Assembly (NCBI GenBank): GCA_018003015.1
Contig: JAGNEZ010000023.1
Location: forward strand, 1 to 64,000
Reading direction: 5' to 3'
DNA length: 64,000 bases
From: Phycisphaerae bacterium
GTDB lineage: Bacteria > Planctomycetota > Phycisphaerae > UBA1845 > PWPN01
Shown here: in pieces, positions 25,477 to 35,766 of the stretch
Layout: each line of letters opens with the position of its first letter
Position numbering within the stretch: position 1 is the first letter of the stretch
Program-made: the position numbers and the translations under genes
Notes under the pieces: generated by a model
The model's input: the letters and a program-made list of their open reading frames with translations, nothing else
What the model was told of the DNA's origin: nothing
Database searches by the model: none

Positions 25477-28323
25477 TCACGGCCGGGAGCCAACTGCAGC
25501 CTCCCGCTCCGAACAAGCACCCCCGTACTTGTATGTCCCGGGGCGCCCTGCAGTCGCGGCGGCCAGACCGAGCAGCAGGATAGCGGCCGTCACGCTCAGG
25601 ACACAGGCTTTCTCGAAACCTGGGGGACGATAGACAAAACGGACTTCGTGCCGCCCCGAGGGTACTGGCACGGCCTGTGCCACGGCGTTCGCTCGATAAA
25701 TCGGCGTTTCCCGGCCGTCGATCGAGGCCCGCCACCCGAGATCATAGGTCTGATTGAAGACCAGCAAGCCGCCACCAGCCGATTCCGCCTGGACGCGCCA
25801 CTCCTGACCGGACACCTGCTGCCAGGCGAGTGGCCCGGACGTACAGGTCGCAACCAGGTCGCTTCCCGGCCTGCCTTCAAGCACTGTGGCAGTCGTCTGC
25901 CGGATTGACAGGCTCTGAAGCCGATCCACCGCCTCCAGCAGGCTGGACACAATCTCCACACTCGGCGACCAGTACCAGAGCGGACGGGAGCCGGGCAGTT
26001 CGTAGAGTGAAACGCCGCCCGGCAAGTCCGCTCGATGGACAAAGGGCGAATGCGAGGCGAACGCTTCAGCAGCGGACGAATCGGTCGCCGCTGCCGCCAG
26101 GCCAAACGCCGCTCTGCCGAGCCACAGAGCGTGCCCCATATCCGCCTTGATGCGAAGGTAGGCGCGACCGGGAGCTACGTCGCTGTAGAAGTGGAAACGG
26201 AGCCGTCGAGGGCCTGCGGCCAAGTCCACCGGGTCGATGGACGGCATCGGACCGATGCTCCTGGCAGGGGATGTCTCCAAACGGACAAACCAGCGACTCA
26301 AAGAACCCGCGACCGGAGTGGCGTCAACCTCAAGAAGGTAGAGTCCGGGCCGATCCACGGTCACCGGCCATAGGACGTCGCGGCCGCGACGCACCTGTCT
26401 CGGCTTGCCCGTCGATTCGGGGATTTCGTGAAGCTGTAAGGGCCGGGCAGAAGGAAGCAAGGCGTTGCCAAGCATCGCGCGCTCCTGGTCCGACCGGACG
26501 ACTATGAACCGGATCCCCAGGGCCTGACAGAGGTTCACGTTGCGCAGGAGAGCCACAATCTCCTCGCTGGAACCCCAGGGCATGAACCGGAGCAGCAACC
26601 GATTGGCCACCGGCCAAAGCGGACCGTAGCCCTGGAATGTCGCAATGCCCTGAGCCACATTCGTCTGCGGCCACAGCACTTCTAGAGGACGCTGGTAGTC
26701 CGAGGAGTATCGCGGCACGAGCAGACGATCGCCCGGGCCGGGTTTCAACCTGCCGATGGCCTCCGCCAGGGGCGGAGGTCTTTCAAAGTCGGCTCGGGAG
26801 TAAGTGCGTGTATCGACGTCCACGAACGCGGCAACACTCGCCAGATCAACCAGAAACACGAGGAACAGCAATGTGAGTCGCAACGGCCGGCGGTCGGCCA
26901 CCCATCGCAGCAGACACCATCCCGTCACCGCAGCCAGAAGAACAGGCCACCAGATCGCGGGATTGGCAGGATGTAGGGCTCGCTGGGCCCCCGCCCAAAC
27001 CGGATCATACTCGGCACTGGTAAACCGCGTTGCCAGTCTGGCGGCGGAGAACCTGAGCACCACCATGGCTAGCAGGACGATCCCCCCCATCACCGGCAGC
27101 ACGCGACCCATCGCCCAGCGTACCCAAACGCCCATCGCTCGAGCGGGTTCCTTGCCCTTCAGAATCACAGACATGACCAGGGATGCCAGCACGGGCATCG
27201 CGAATGACCAGACCAGGATCCACCGGGCCGGGACGCGCAGACTGTTGTACAGGGGCACCTGAACGAGCAACCTGCTGACCGGCGTCAGTCTGCCTAAGGC
27301 AATGACCAGCGCTACGCCGCAGGCCAGCCACCAGAAGATGGTCTCCCGCCTTCGCCCCCGGGCCGCTCCGACCGAGGCCATGGCTAGAACCAACACCAGA
27401 ATGGAGGCGTAGGCCGATTGCTCGCAAAAATGCGATGGTCCCCACCAAGGCTGGTCCCAGAGGTTCGGCGTCCGAGTTCCAAAAACCATCGGAAAGAGCA
27501 TCATGGCCGCCGAACTGGGAAGCCAGGAGTTCTCGACAAACAGGTAGAATGCAGGGGCACCGCGGATACTGCCCGCGAACTGCATCCAGGTCGGTACCAG
27601 TTGGATGGCGGACAGCATCGCTCCTGACGCCATCCCGGCCGGGTACTGCCACCACAGGGACCGCCGCCCAGGCCAGAGCACGATCACCGCGTAGGCGGAG
27701 AGCAGAGTCCCGCCGATGATCGATACCTGCACGTGTTGAACCAGCATCTGCATGCCGAAGAAGAGAGCCGCTGCCGACCAGTGCTGGACGCGACCCGTAT
27801 CGGCAAATCGGCGCCAGGCATAGAACATCCACGGCAACCAGGCCGCGGCATGATGGATGGTCAGGTGAGCCCGATGGGCAACCAGAAAGCCGGAGAACTC
27901 GAAGGCGATCGCGGCCAGCAGAGCGGCACGCCAATCGTGCCGACACGCCCGCAGGAAACGGTACATGCCGCCCCCCGCCAGAGCGAAATGCAACACGAGC
28001 GTCAGAGGATAAGCAACCAGCGGCGGAAGCAGTGCAAAGAGCCACGTCGGCGGATACCAGAGCCCGGCCTGCGGGTCTGTGGCAACCGAGGTACCCATGG
28101 CAACCCAGGGATTCCACACAGGCCATTCGCCTGCTCGGATCCGCTCGCCAATATACTGCCTGGCCGGCAGATAAAAAAGAAGATCATCCTCAAGAGCGGA
28201 GACACCACCCAGACGCCATGCACCTGCGAGGATGACTACCGGCAAGCCAAGCAAGAGGCTGCTCACCAACATCCTCCGACGACGGCATACGCCTCTGTCT
28301 CCGGATGCGCCTTCCTGACCCAT
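25477..28323 (-). CDS. YfhO-like multi-spanning membrane protein
   Basis: This protein of about 948 residues resembles the YfhO family, GT-C-like membrane proteins linked to glycosylation of cell-wall or surface polymers. About twelve helices fill residues 20-490. Family traits visible are an early acidic pair in the first loop (ALEDDLLFYLPARQYIGERIRAGEWP), WNPWVAMGTSVATDPQAGLWYPPTW, and a C-terminal soluble beta domain with NQTYDLGWRASIDG and YRPPGFEKACVLS before the last helix. Start is uncertain (28347 GTG, 28323 ATG, or 28266 GTG with CGGAGG six bases upstream). It lies 108 bases after the NeuD-like gene on the same strand. Confidence 0.8.
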   Translation of the reverse strand: MGQEGASGDRGVCRRRRMLVSSLLLGLPVVILAGAWRLGGVSALEDDLLFYLPARQYIGERIRAGEWPVWNPWVAMGTSVATDPQAGLWYPPTWLFALLPPLVAYPLTLVLHFALAGGGMYRFLRACRHDWRAALLAAIAFEFSGFLVAHRAHLTIHHAAAWLPWMFYAWRRFADTGRVQHWSAAALFFGMQMLVQHVQVSIIGGTLLSAYAVIVLWPGRRSLWWQYPAGMASGAMLSAIQLVPTWMQFAGSIRGAPAFYLFVENSWLPSSAAMMLFPMVFGTRTPNLWDQPWWGPSHFCEQSAYASILVLVLAMASVGAARGRRRETIFWWLACGVALVIALGRLTPVSRLLVQVPLYNSLRVPARWILVWSFAMPVLASLVMSVILKGKEPARAMGVWVRWAMGRVLPVMGGIVLLAMVVLRFSAARLATRFTSAEYDPVWAGAQRALHPANPAIWWPVLLAAVTGWCLLRWVADRRPLRLTLLFLVFLVDLASVAAFVDVDTRTYSRADFERPPPLAEAIGRLKPGPGDRLLVPRYSSDYQRPLEVLWPQTNVAQGIATFQGYGPLWPVANRLLLRFMPWGSSEEIVALLRNVNLCQALGIRFIVVRSDQERAMLGNALLPSARPLQLHEIPESTGKPRQVRRGRDVLWPVTVDRPGLYLLEVDATPVAGSLSRWFVRLETSPARSIGPMPSIDPVDLAAGPRRLRFHFYSDVAPGRAYLRIKADMGHALWLGRAAFGLAAAATDSSAAEAFASHSPFVHRADLPGGVSLYELPGSRPLWYWSPSVEIVSSLLEAVDRLQSLSIRQTTATVLEGRPGSDLVATCTSGPLAWQQVSGQEWRVQAESAGGGLLVFNQTYDLGWRASIDGRETPIYRANAVAQAVPVPSGRHEVRFVYRPPGFEKACVLSVTAAILLLGLAAATAGRPGTYKYGGACSEREAAVGSRP

Positions 28324-28454
28324 GAGCGGTGATGATCCGGTTGACACCGGTGGCCGTCAAGCGTCTGCGACGATGACGATGAGCCTGCCTGCAGACGACG
28401 TGGAGGATCACCAAACAGTCTGACGGCGGAGATGCGGCGGGCGGAGCGCGGCAG

Positions 28455-29186
28455 CTACTTGGTCGTGGTCAGAGCCGGCTTCCGAAGCCCAGGAGGGGTC
28501 AGCAGATCTGCAAAGTCGTCATAGCCAGGTGCGGCATGGACGACCCGAGCCGGCACACCGACGACCGTGGTCATGGGTTCGACATCGTTGATCACCACGG
28601 CTCCCCCGCCGATGACGGCCTCACACCCGATTCGCAGGCACTGCAGAACGGTCGAGCCGATACCCACAAAGGCGCCAGCCTCGACAGTCACACGCCCCGC
28701 GAGCCTTGCCCCCGGGCAAACGTGGACCGCGGTGCCTATCATGGATTCATGGTCGACGATGCACCCGGTGTTCAGGACCACAGAATCGCCGATCTGGCAA
28801 TGAGCCGAGACCAGGGCACCGGCGGCAACGACGACGTTCCGCCCGATCCGCACGTTGCGAGCCAGGTGGGCCGTGGGATGTACAGCATTGATCAACTCGA
28901 CGCCGGCCTGCTCGATCCGCTCGGCAAACGAGCGGCGAGCCCCATTGTCACCGATCGCGACGATGGCCCCGCCAAGCCCCTGGGCACGAAGATCGGCCAG
29001 CGAGGATAGGTCCCCAAGCACCGGAAAACCGTCCATGTGTCGGCCGTGAAGCGCCGGATTGGAGTCAAGAAAGCCGATGACACGGTACTGCCGGGCGGAA
29101 AGCAGGATGTCGAGCACAACACGTCCATGCCCGCCCGCGCCAACAATCACGCAGTCCAACGGCTTGGGTGTGCCAGGTGTCAGCAT
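28455..29186 (-). CDS. NeuD/PglD-type sugar O-/N-acyltransferase
   Basis: This 243-residue protein starts at ATG 29186, with AGAGGGAG upstream; longer in-frame starts lack a site. The N-terminal Rossmann-like part (CVIVGAGGHGRVVLDIL, VIGFLDSNP, VAIGDN) is followed by a left-handed beta helix of hexapeptide repeats (IGRNVVVAAGALVSAHCQIGDSV) with the catalytic His in CIVDHESMIG. This is the trimeric acetyl-CoA-dependent sialic-acid/bacillosamine acyltransferase family. Next to YfhO and EpsI it suggests polysaccharide or glycoconjugate decoration. Confidence 0.88.
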   Translation of the reverse strand: MLTPGTPKPLDCVIVGAGGHGRVVLDILLSARQYRVIGFLDSNPALHGRHMDGFPVLGDLSSLADLRAQGLGGAIVAIGDNGARRSFAERIEQAGVELINAVHPTAHLARNVRIGRNVVVAAGALVSAHCQIGDSVVLNTGCIVDHESMIGTAVHVCPGARLAGRVTVEAGAFVGIGSTVLQCLRIGCEAVIGGGAVVINDVEPMTTVVGVPARVVHAAPGYDDFADLLTPPGLRKPALTTTK

Positions 29187-29362
29187 ATCGTCACTCCCTC
29201 TTATCGGACAGGCCAGCACCGGAGTGAACTTTTTCGCCTCAGATACGGTAAGTACTGCTGACGGGCCCCCGTCGGGGCGGTCTCCTGGCATCGGGAATGG
29301 CGTCTTCAGCCCAGTTTGGCGACCGGCAAGCTGTCCTGCCACGCCGGGACGGTCGATGATAT

Positions 29363-29390
29363 TTGACCGGGCCTGCCGTGGGCTTATAGT
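29363..29390 (+). promoter_or_regulatory. Sigma70-like promoter for EpsI-TPR genes
   Basis: TTGACC (29363-29368), 16-base spacer, TATAGT (29385-29390). A transcript would start near 29397, about 68 bases before the EpsI start. No other feature is seen in the divergent gap 29187-29464. Confidence 0.5.
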
Positions 29391-29464
29391 GGCCGTCAAG
29401 ATGGGTAAGTCCCTGTACGTTGGGCTGCCACCGGGTTACTGCTGACGAGTGGAAGGATTCGATC

Positions 29465-30289
29465 ATGACGACGCCGGCCGGTAGCGCGGCCAAGCCAGTC
29501 CATCCCCCCAGCCGATCCCTGACCAGCGTCTTCAGGAACGGGTGGTTCGTTGCCTGCCTGGGGTTGCTGCTGACCTTCGCGGCCACCTTCCAGCTCATGG
29601 CGTACGCCTTCGCCTGGCAGACCCGCAAGCTGCCGGTTCCCCTGCGTAAGCCACTGGATGGCCTCGATCAGACCAAGCTCCACGGCTACAAGTTTCACCA
29701 CAACTACATGATCAAGCCGGAGGTTCTCGAGAAGCTGGGAACGAAAGAGTACATTCAGTGGGTGTTTCAGGATGTCTCCCCGACAGCCTCCAAGGGCCCA
29801 GAGGACTTCGTCAGTCTGTTCGTCACCTACTACACCGGACAACCGGACCAGGTGCCCCACGTGCCCGAGGAGTGCTACAGCGGGGGCGGCTACGAGATCC
29901 AACGAGAGGACATCCTGGAGGTCCCCGTCACTCACCAAGGAAAAACGACCAAGGTCCCGTTCAAGATCCTGACCATGGATGCCCGTTCGGATCTGCGCGA
30001 GAAACGCACGGTCATCTACACCTTCCATGCCAACGGGCAGTTCTGCGCCGACCGGAACGCGGTGCGAACCGTCGTCGCAGACCCTGCCGAGAAATACGCG
30101 TACTTCAGCAAGCTGGAGTTGACCTTCGGAGTCAACGATGCCCTGCCCACTCGGGAGGCGGCCATCGAGTCTGGCAGGCGATTTATCCAGCAGGTTGTCC
30201 CGCTGCTGCTGGATGAGCACTGGCCGGATTGGCAGCAAGTCAAGCAGGCCGAACAAGCTGCGTCGGCGAAGACGCCGGCGAAGAACTGA
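29465..30289 (+). CDS. EpsI-type exosortase-associated protein
   Basis: This 274-residue protein starts at ATG 29465 with AAGGA upstream. One N-terminal membrane helix (WFVACLGLLLTFAATFQLMAYAFAW) is followed by a periplasmic domain with LFVTYYTGQPDQVPHVPEECYSGGGYEI and later VIYTFHANGQFCADRN. The P-E-x-C-Y-x-G-G-G-Y element corresponds to the conserved P-E-x-C-Y-P-G-x-G-W segment of EpsI (DUF3485) proteins, which act with exosortases in EPS assembly. The exosortase itself is not in the window. It is followed 32 bases later by the giant TPR gene, probably co-transcribed. Confidence 0.75.
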   Translation: MTTPAGSAAKPVHPPSRSLTSVFRNGWFVACLGLLLTFAATFQLMAYAFAWQTRKLPVPLRKPLDGLDQTKLHGYKFHHNYMIKPEVLEKLGTKEYIQWVFQDVSPTASKGPEDFVSLFVTYYTGQPDQVPHVPEECYSGGGYEIQREDILEVPVTHQGKTTKVPFKILTMDARSDLREKRTVIYTFHANGQFCADRNAVRTVVADPAEKYAYFSKLELTFGVNDALPTREAAIESGRRFIQQVVPLLLDEHWPDWQQVKQAEQAASAKTPAKN

Positions 30290-30321
30290 CAGGCACACAG
30301 AGAAGGAACCGAGATTCAACC

Positions 30322-33300
30322 ATGGCAAAACGACTCAATAAGAAGCTCGTAGTAGGAATGACCGTCGTCGGCATGTTCCTGACGATCCTGGCCGCGTTCC
30401 TGGCGGTAACGCGATTCTTGCCGAAACAAGATCCCACGCCGGCAGTCGATAACGCCGAGAGGGCGGCGAGGCTCGGAACCCTGGAGGGGTACAAGGAGGC
30501 CGCCAGGCAGTACCATGTGGCGGCCAATCGAGCGAAGGCCCTGGCGGATTCCTCCGGCACTGACGCGACATACGAGGAGAAGAGCAAAAAGTACCGGCTG
30601 CTGGCGGGCGACATGGCCCTCAAAGCCGGCGATCCGAAAACGGCAGTCGAGCAGTGGAACCGGGTGATTCTGGCGGATCCGAAGTACGGACCGGCCTACG
30701 AGAGAAAGCTCGATCTGGTGTTTGAATACCCCGATTTCCGCTTCTTCGGGGGAAAAGACATCGAGGACTTCGCCTCCAACCTCCTGAAAGCCCAAACCGA
30801 GAGCAACAAAGCCCGTCATGCGCTCGGATTCGCCCTGCTGGTGCAAGCCGAAGCCCGACGAGAGAATCTCGCCGCTGGCGAGTACTTCCTCCGCCAGGCC
30901 GTCGAGCGGGAGAAGTCCAACGCGGACTACGTGGACAGCCTCGCCCGGCATTTGCTGCAGCAGAGCCTGTCCGACGAATGGACGAAGCGATACGACGAGA
31001 GCATGGAGAAGAGCCTGGCAGCACTGGCCCAATCGACCGAATCCTGGGCCGCGCAAGTCCCCAGGGACTTCTGGAAACCCCGAACCGGCTCGGACCTCGC
31101 CAAAGAGGCCGACCAGATGTTTGAGGACCTGACCCGCGATCACCCCGTTCCCGCGACACCATCGATTTCGCCAGCCGCAAGCCCAGCCTCCGAAGAAGAA
31201 AAGGACAAGGAGAGACAGAGACTCATCGCCGCCGTCGAGGCGTGGAGGAAACGAGGCATCTACTGCACCACCAAGGCGGGACTCTTGAGTCGGGAATGGG
31301 CCTCGCTGCGCCTGAAGCGGGCCTCGCCGGAGGAACTGACGGAGGCCTTGACCGCCATCAAGGAGACGAACCAGAAGGCCCTCGAGTGTCTTGAGACTGC
31401 CAGGAAGATTGCCGGACAATTGGAGCCCAGCGATCCCGCGAGGATCGATAGCCTGATCGCCCTGGCCAAGTACTACCGGAGCATGTTTCCCAGCCAGCCC
31501 GAAGACCCCAAGGCCATTCAGAGCGAACAGCAGTCGAACAACCAGGTTGCTCGTCAGTTCTACGAGGAGGCTATCAAGAGCGATGTATATGGCTTTGATG
31601 CCTATCGCCAGATCGCGGACCTGTTGCGAACGAACCGCGACCCGGAGGGAGCCATGCGTTATCTGGCCCAGCGTTATGCCCTGGGCATCAAGCGGATCGG
31701 CATGGAGGCGATTCGCAACCGGCAAGCGATGAGCGACCTTCGGGATGATCTTTTTAACTGCCTCTACTATCTACCGGGCAACGCGGGGAAACAGCCCATC
31801 AAGAGCAGCATGGACCTTCTAACCCGCTTTTCGCTGAAAGATGTAGACGGACAAGATGCCAAGACCCCCGACGGCCGTCCGATCATCGTTCCCTCGCTCG
31901 AGGAGCTCCGCAAGGACCAGGCCGCCGATCTGGGCGAGGACGCCCCTTCCGTCCTGGTGATGAAGGCGCTAATCGCGATGATCCAGGGTAATCATGCCCT
32001 CGCTGTCCGCTCCTTGGAGGAAGCCTCAAAGAAGGTCAACCTGGACACCCCGCGCGAGGAGTGGGAAAAGAGACTGGCTCTCAAGATAGCCACACTGCTG
32101 GCGGAAGAGTACCGTGTCAGCAATACCCCTAACCTCGCGATAAACATGCTTCGACAGGCCAGGAAACTGTCTCCTGCCCATACCGGGATACTGGTTACTC
32201 TCGCGGAGCGGATTCTCGCCGAAGGCACCAACTCCGCCGGCCAGATCGATGAGAAGGCCGCTTCAGAGGCTCTGCCCATCGCGGAACAGGTGCTCCTGTA
32301 TGACCCCGACAACCAGCAAGGATACGTGCCTCGCGCCCTCCCGGTCCTTGCCACAATCTACCAATCCCAGAAGAACTGGGATCGACTGAAGGAGATCCAG
32401 GATCTTGCGGCAAAGTACCGGACAGCCGTCGATGCGGACCAGGCCGCCCTCACGGAAAAGCTCCAGAAGGCACTGCTCTTCACCATGCGGGCCGAAAGCA
32501 GCACGCCGCCCGACGCGGAGCTGCAGGCCCAGGCCGAGAAGCTGTTCCTGGAAGTCCTCGAGGCGAGACCATTCGATGACGCGGCCGTCCGGAACCTGGT
32601 TCGAGTCTATTCCCAAAGCCAACAGGCGGAAAAGTTGACTCAGCTCCTCGAAAGGCAGAAAACCCTGGCGAATGAGAAGCTCGCCGCCTTGGCCGCCGCC
32701 ACCCAACCCGCAGAAACTGACCAGAAAAAGGCGTACCAGCAGTACATCACGCAGCTCGACCGGTGGGCGGTGCTCGCCGACCCGCGATTACCCGAGAGCG
32801 ACAAGGACAAGAAGATGGAAGAGATGATCCTGGCCGACCTTGAGGCCAGCGCCAACGACACGGATCGGTTGCGAGCCACGATGGATCTCTATCGCCTCAA
32901 GATGGCTGCCGCACGCCGGGCTGCACAACCGGAGGATGCGGATCGACTGGCTAGCGAAGGCTGGAACCGCCTCCGGCAGGCTCTCGATTTGGCTCCAACG
33001 AACAAGCAACTGGTCGATGAGTTCTTCAACCTCGCCCTGACACGCGAAGACTGGAAGACCGCCGAGGAAATGGTCGGCAAGGCCGTCGAGATAGGCCTGG
33101 ATCCCTGCAAAGGCTGTTTCTTCCGCGGGCGGCTGTACCTCAAACAGGGGATCACCGAGAACAAGCCCGAGCTGTTCCAGAAGGCGGCCAAGGAACTGGA
33201 GAGCGGGCTGAAGGAGTATCCGAGTTTCCCAACCGGCCGCATTGACTACGCGTCGGCTTTGCTGAAACTCAACAAGCTCACCGAAGCCGCACGAGAGTAC

Positions 33301-35730
33301 GAGAAGGCCCTCGAGCTGGACGCTCGGAATTCGGAGGCGGCTCTCCAGCTAGCCCGCTTGGCGAGCCTGCGGAAGGATGACCAAGCGGAAGCGGACAAGA
33401 CTCGGTACCTCGAGCTCTGCAAACGGCTGATTCCCAACCATCCCTGGGTCCGCGAACAACTGCAAGGCCTCGCCGACGCCCAAGACCCTCAAGCCGGCAT
33501 CGTGCGGCGAGAAAGCCTGCGAGCGTCAAACCCCAAGGATCTCCTCAATCTAGTCGCCCTCGCCAAGCTCTACCAGAAGGTGGGAGAGGCGGCCAAGGCA
33601 GACGCCGTCCACCAGGACATGCTCAAGACCGACCCGAAGGACGCGGGGCTCACCGTCGACCCCTGGGAATGGAAGGCTGAGTGCCTCAATGACTACGCGA
33701 TGTTCATCCGCACAAGCAAGCCCGAGGATTCAGCTCGGGTGAAGGCTCTCCTGGAGGAACTGCGAGATCAGGTCCAGAAGCAGCCGGCGCCGATCCAGGC
33801 CAAGGTTCAGATGGTCTACGCCAGCCACCTCGCGGGAATGGCGACGATGTCTTCTCCCCTCCCCGACAAGCCAACGCTTCAGCAGGTCGACGACGCCTAC
33901 GAGAAAGCCGCATCGCTCGTCAACTCCCCGGTGTCCTGCATGAGGCTGTGTCTTCACTACCAGGCCACCGCCCGACAGGGGGCTCAAGACGACCAGTCGG
34001 TGGCGATTCGGCTGGCCAAAGCCGAGGAGTGGGCACGCAAAGCGGTCGAACTCGCGGAAACCCAGAAATCGCCGGAGGGCAGCACCCCGGCACGCCGAAT
34101 TCTCATCGAGTTGCTGCTGACTTCACCGGAGTTGAACGAGGCCGTCGTGCGGAAGGAGATCGAAGCCTACCGGGCTACCCAGGTGGGTGACAGCTGGGAA
34201 CTCCTCGTCGAGAGCAACCTCCTGGTCCGCATTGGCCAGCTCGACCAGGCCCTGGCGACGCTGAAGAAGTACATTGCTCAGAACCCCAAAGAAGCGGCTG
34301 CAGCTTATCTGACCCGCTCGGAGATCTTCTCCATGCGCGGCCAGTGGCTCGAGGCCGCGGATGAGCTTCGCCAGGTCAAGGCCACCAATCCCAAGGGGTA
34401 TGACTACATGCACCGCCTGCGGCTGGCTCGTTGCCTGCTGAACAGCGAACAGTCAGAGCTGGCCGTCGCCGAACTGAACAGCATCCTGGCGGACGATCCG
34501 GGCAATGAGCTGGCCGTCCGCATGCTGATGCGAATCTACAACGAGAAGGAAGCTTGGCCCGCCGCGGAGACAATGCTCCTTTCGCTCCGGGAAAAGGATC
34601 CCCGCAACCATCTCTGGCCCCTGTATCTGTCCGAAATGTACGTGACCCGCGGAAACGGCGAAGCGGCCATGCAGTACGGCACCGACGCCATCCGGCTGAG
34701 CGACTACAACGACGCGGTGGTCGAGGAGGTCCTCCGCGGAGGCGTGAAGGTCAGGCAGAACGACCGCGTCTATCGCATCATTGCCGAGATGCTGCCAGAC
34801 AGAATCAAGAACCGGCCCCAGTTCCTTGCCCTCGCGGGCAGCGCCCTGGCGGACAAGGGCGAGCGAGAGGCCGCGATCAAGCTGTACAACCAGGCCCTCG
34901 ATGCTGCCGGCGACGCGGTCGAGCTGTTCGCCTTCATCGCCCTCGATGCCAGGACCCGGCTCGGCGACGACACCGCCGCCGAGATGGTCCGCCAGCGATT
35001 GACCACGAATCCGCAGCATGCCGCGGCCAGATACGTCCAGTCCCTGGCCAAGCAGCGAGCCGGAGACATGGACGGTTTCATCAAGGACCTGGAGGACATT
35101 CTTCAAAGTCTGCCCAAAGGGGACCCCAATTTCCTGATGAACCGACTGGGCGTGCTGCAGTCTCTGGCCTCCTGCTACTACAGGAGGGAGTTGCTCGACA
35201 AGGCCAAGGAGAAATACGAGGAGCTCATCGAGCTGACCCGAAGCTACAAGTCAGCCCCGGGCCTGGCCAAGTACCACGTGTTCGGACTCAACAACTTGGC
35301 GTATCTGCTCATCGACAAGCAGAAAGATCCCAAGAGTGCTTTCCCTTATTCAGCCGAGGCCGCGAGCATCCAGGCTGACCCGAACGTCGTCGACACGCTG
35401 GCATGGAACTACGTCCTGCTTGGCCAACATGACAAGGCGGTTCATCTGCTCCGCCAGGTCGTCAAGAACGACGAAGGGCGCACGCCGGCGATTCTCTACC
35501 ACCTCGCCGAAGCACTGCATCGCAAGGCACAGCAGCTGCCCGAGGGCGAGCAGAAGGAAAGTACCCTGAAGGACGCCAAGGCGTGCTGCACCGAAGCATA
35601 CACGTTCATCGACAAGAAGAAAGCCGACGTCGACAACGTCCTGGGCGACCTCATGGTGCTCGGGGAGAAACTGGGACTCAAGTTCGAGAAACTGAATCTC
35701 GGCCAGCCGGGCGCCCAGGGGCCCTCCTGA
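30322..35730 (+). CDS. Giant membrane-anchored TPR protein
   Basis: This 1802-residue protein starts at ATG 30322 (MAKRLNKKL) and has one N-terminal membrane helix (LVVGMTVVGMFLTILAAFLAVT). The rest is nearly all helical hairpins with TPR spacing, e.g. DPKYGPAYERKLDLVFEYP, LDLAPTNKQLVDEFFNLAL, EYEKALELDARNSEAALQLARLA, LNSILADDPGNELAVRMLM and AIKLYNQALDAAGDAVELFAF. TPRs are dense in the last 900 residues. It would be a periplasmic scaffold, comparable in role to PrsT/PelB-like TPR proteins of EPS and exosortase loci, which fits its position after EpsI. No enzymatic motif is seen. Confidence 0.82.
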   Translation: MAKRLNKKLVVGMTVVGMFLTILAAFLAVTRFLPKQDPTPAVDNAERAARLGTLEGYKEAARQYHVAANRAKALADSSGTDATYEEKSKKYRLLAGDMALKAGDPKTAVEQWNRVILADPKYGPAYERKLDLVFEYPDFRFFGGKDIEDFASNLLKAQTESNKARHALGFALLVQAEARRENLAAGEYFLRQAVEREKSNADYVDSLARHLLQQSLSDEWTKRYDESMEKSLAALAQSTESWAAQVPRDFWKPRTGSDLAKEADQMFEDLTRDHPVPATPSISPAASPASEEEKDKERQRLIAAVEAWRKRGIYCTTKAGLLSREWASLRLKRASPEELTEALTAIKETNQKALECLETARKIAGQLEPSDPARIDSLIALAKYYRSMFPSQPEDPKAIQSEQQSNNQVARQFYEEAIKSDVYGFDAYRQIADLLRTNRDPEGAMRYLAQRYALGIKRIGMEAIRNRQAMSDLRDDLFNCLYYLPGNAGKQPIKSSMDLLTRFSLKDVDGQDAKTPDGRPIIVPSLEELRKDQAADLGEDAPSVLVMKALIAMIQGNHALAVRSLEEASKKVNLDTPREEWEKRLALKIATLLAEEYRVSNTPNLAINMLRQARKLSPAHTGILVTLAERILAEGTNSAGQIDEKAASEALPIAEQVLLYDPDNQQGYVPRALPVLATIYQSQKNWDRLKEIQDLAAKYRTAVDADQAALTEKLQKALLFTMRAESSTPPDAELQAQAEKLFLEVLEARPFDDAAVRNLVRVYSQSQQAEKLTQLLERQKTLANEKLAALAAATQPAETDQKKAYQQYITQLDRWAVLADPRLPESDKDKKMEEMILADLEASANDTDRLRATMDLYRLKMAAARRAAQPEDADRLASEGWNRLRQALDLAPTNKQLVDEFFNLALTREDWKTAEEMVGKAVEIGLDPCKGCFFRGRLYLKQGITENKPELFQKAAKELESGLKEYPSFPTGRIDYASALLKLNKLTEAAREYEKALELDARNSEAALQLARLASLRKDDQAEADKTRYLELCKRLIPNHPWVREQLQGLADAQDPQAGIVRRESLRASNPKDLLNLVALAKLYQKVGEAAKADAVHQDMLKTDPKDAGLTVDPWEWKAECLNDYAMFIRTSKPEDSARVKALLEELRDQVQKQPAPIQAKVQMVYASHLAGMATMSSPLPDKPTLQQVDDAYEKAASLVNSPVSCMRLCLHYQATARQGAQDDQSVAIRLAKAEEWARKAVELAETQKSPEGSTPARRILIELLLTSPELNEAVVRKEIEAYRATQVGDSWELLVESNLLVRIGQLDQALATLKKYIAQNPKEAAAAYLTRSEIFSMRGQWLEAADELRQVKATNPKGYDYMHRLRLARCLLNSEQSELAVAELNSILADDPGNELAVRMLMRIYNEKEAWPAAETMLLSLREKDPRNHLWPLYLSEMYVTRGNGEAAMQYGTDAIRLSDYNDAVVEEVLRGGVKVRQNDRVYRIIAEMLPDRIKNRPQFLALAGSALADKGEREAAIKLYNQALDAAGDAVELFAFIALDARTRLGDDTAAEMVRQRLTTNPQHAAARYVQSLAKQRAGDMDGFIKDLEDILQSLPKGDPNFLMNRLGVLQSLASCYYRRELLDKAKEKYEELIELTRSYKSAPGLAKYHVFGLNNLAYLLIDKQKDPKSAFPYSAEAASIQADPNVVDTLAWNYVLLGQHDKAVHLLRQVVKNDEGRTPAILYHLAEALHRKAQQLPEGEQKESTLKDAKACCTEAYTFIDKKKADVDNVLGDLMVLGEKLGLKFEKLNLGQPGAQGPS

Positions 35731-35766
35731 GCTGGCCGATCCCCTGCACTCGGACAAGGAGAGGCC

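Noticed and set aside
30316-31725. A 469-codon minus-strand open frame
   Set aside because: It is antisense to the TPR gene and low in conserved pattern.
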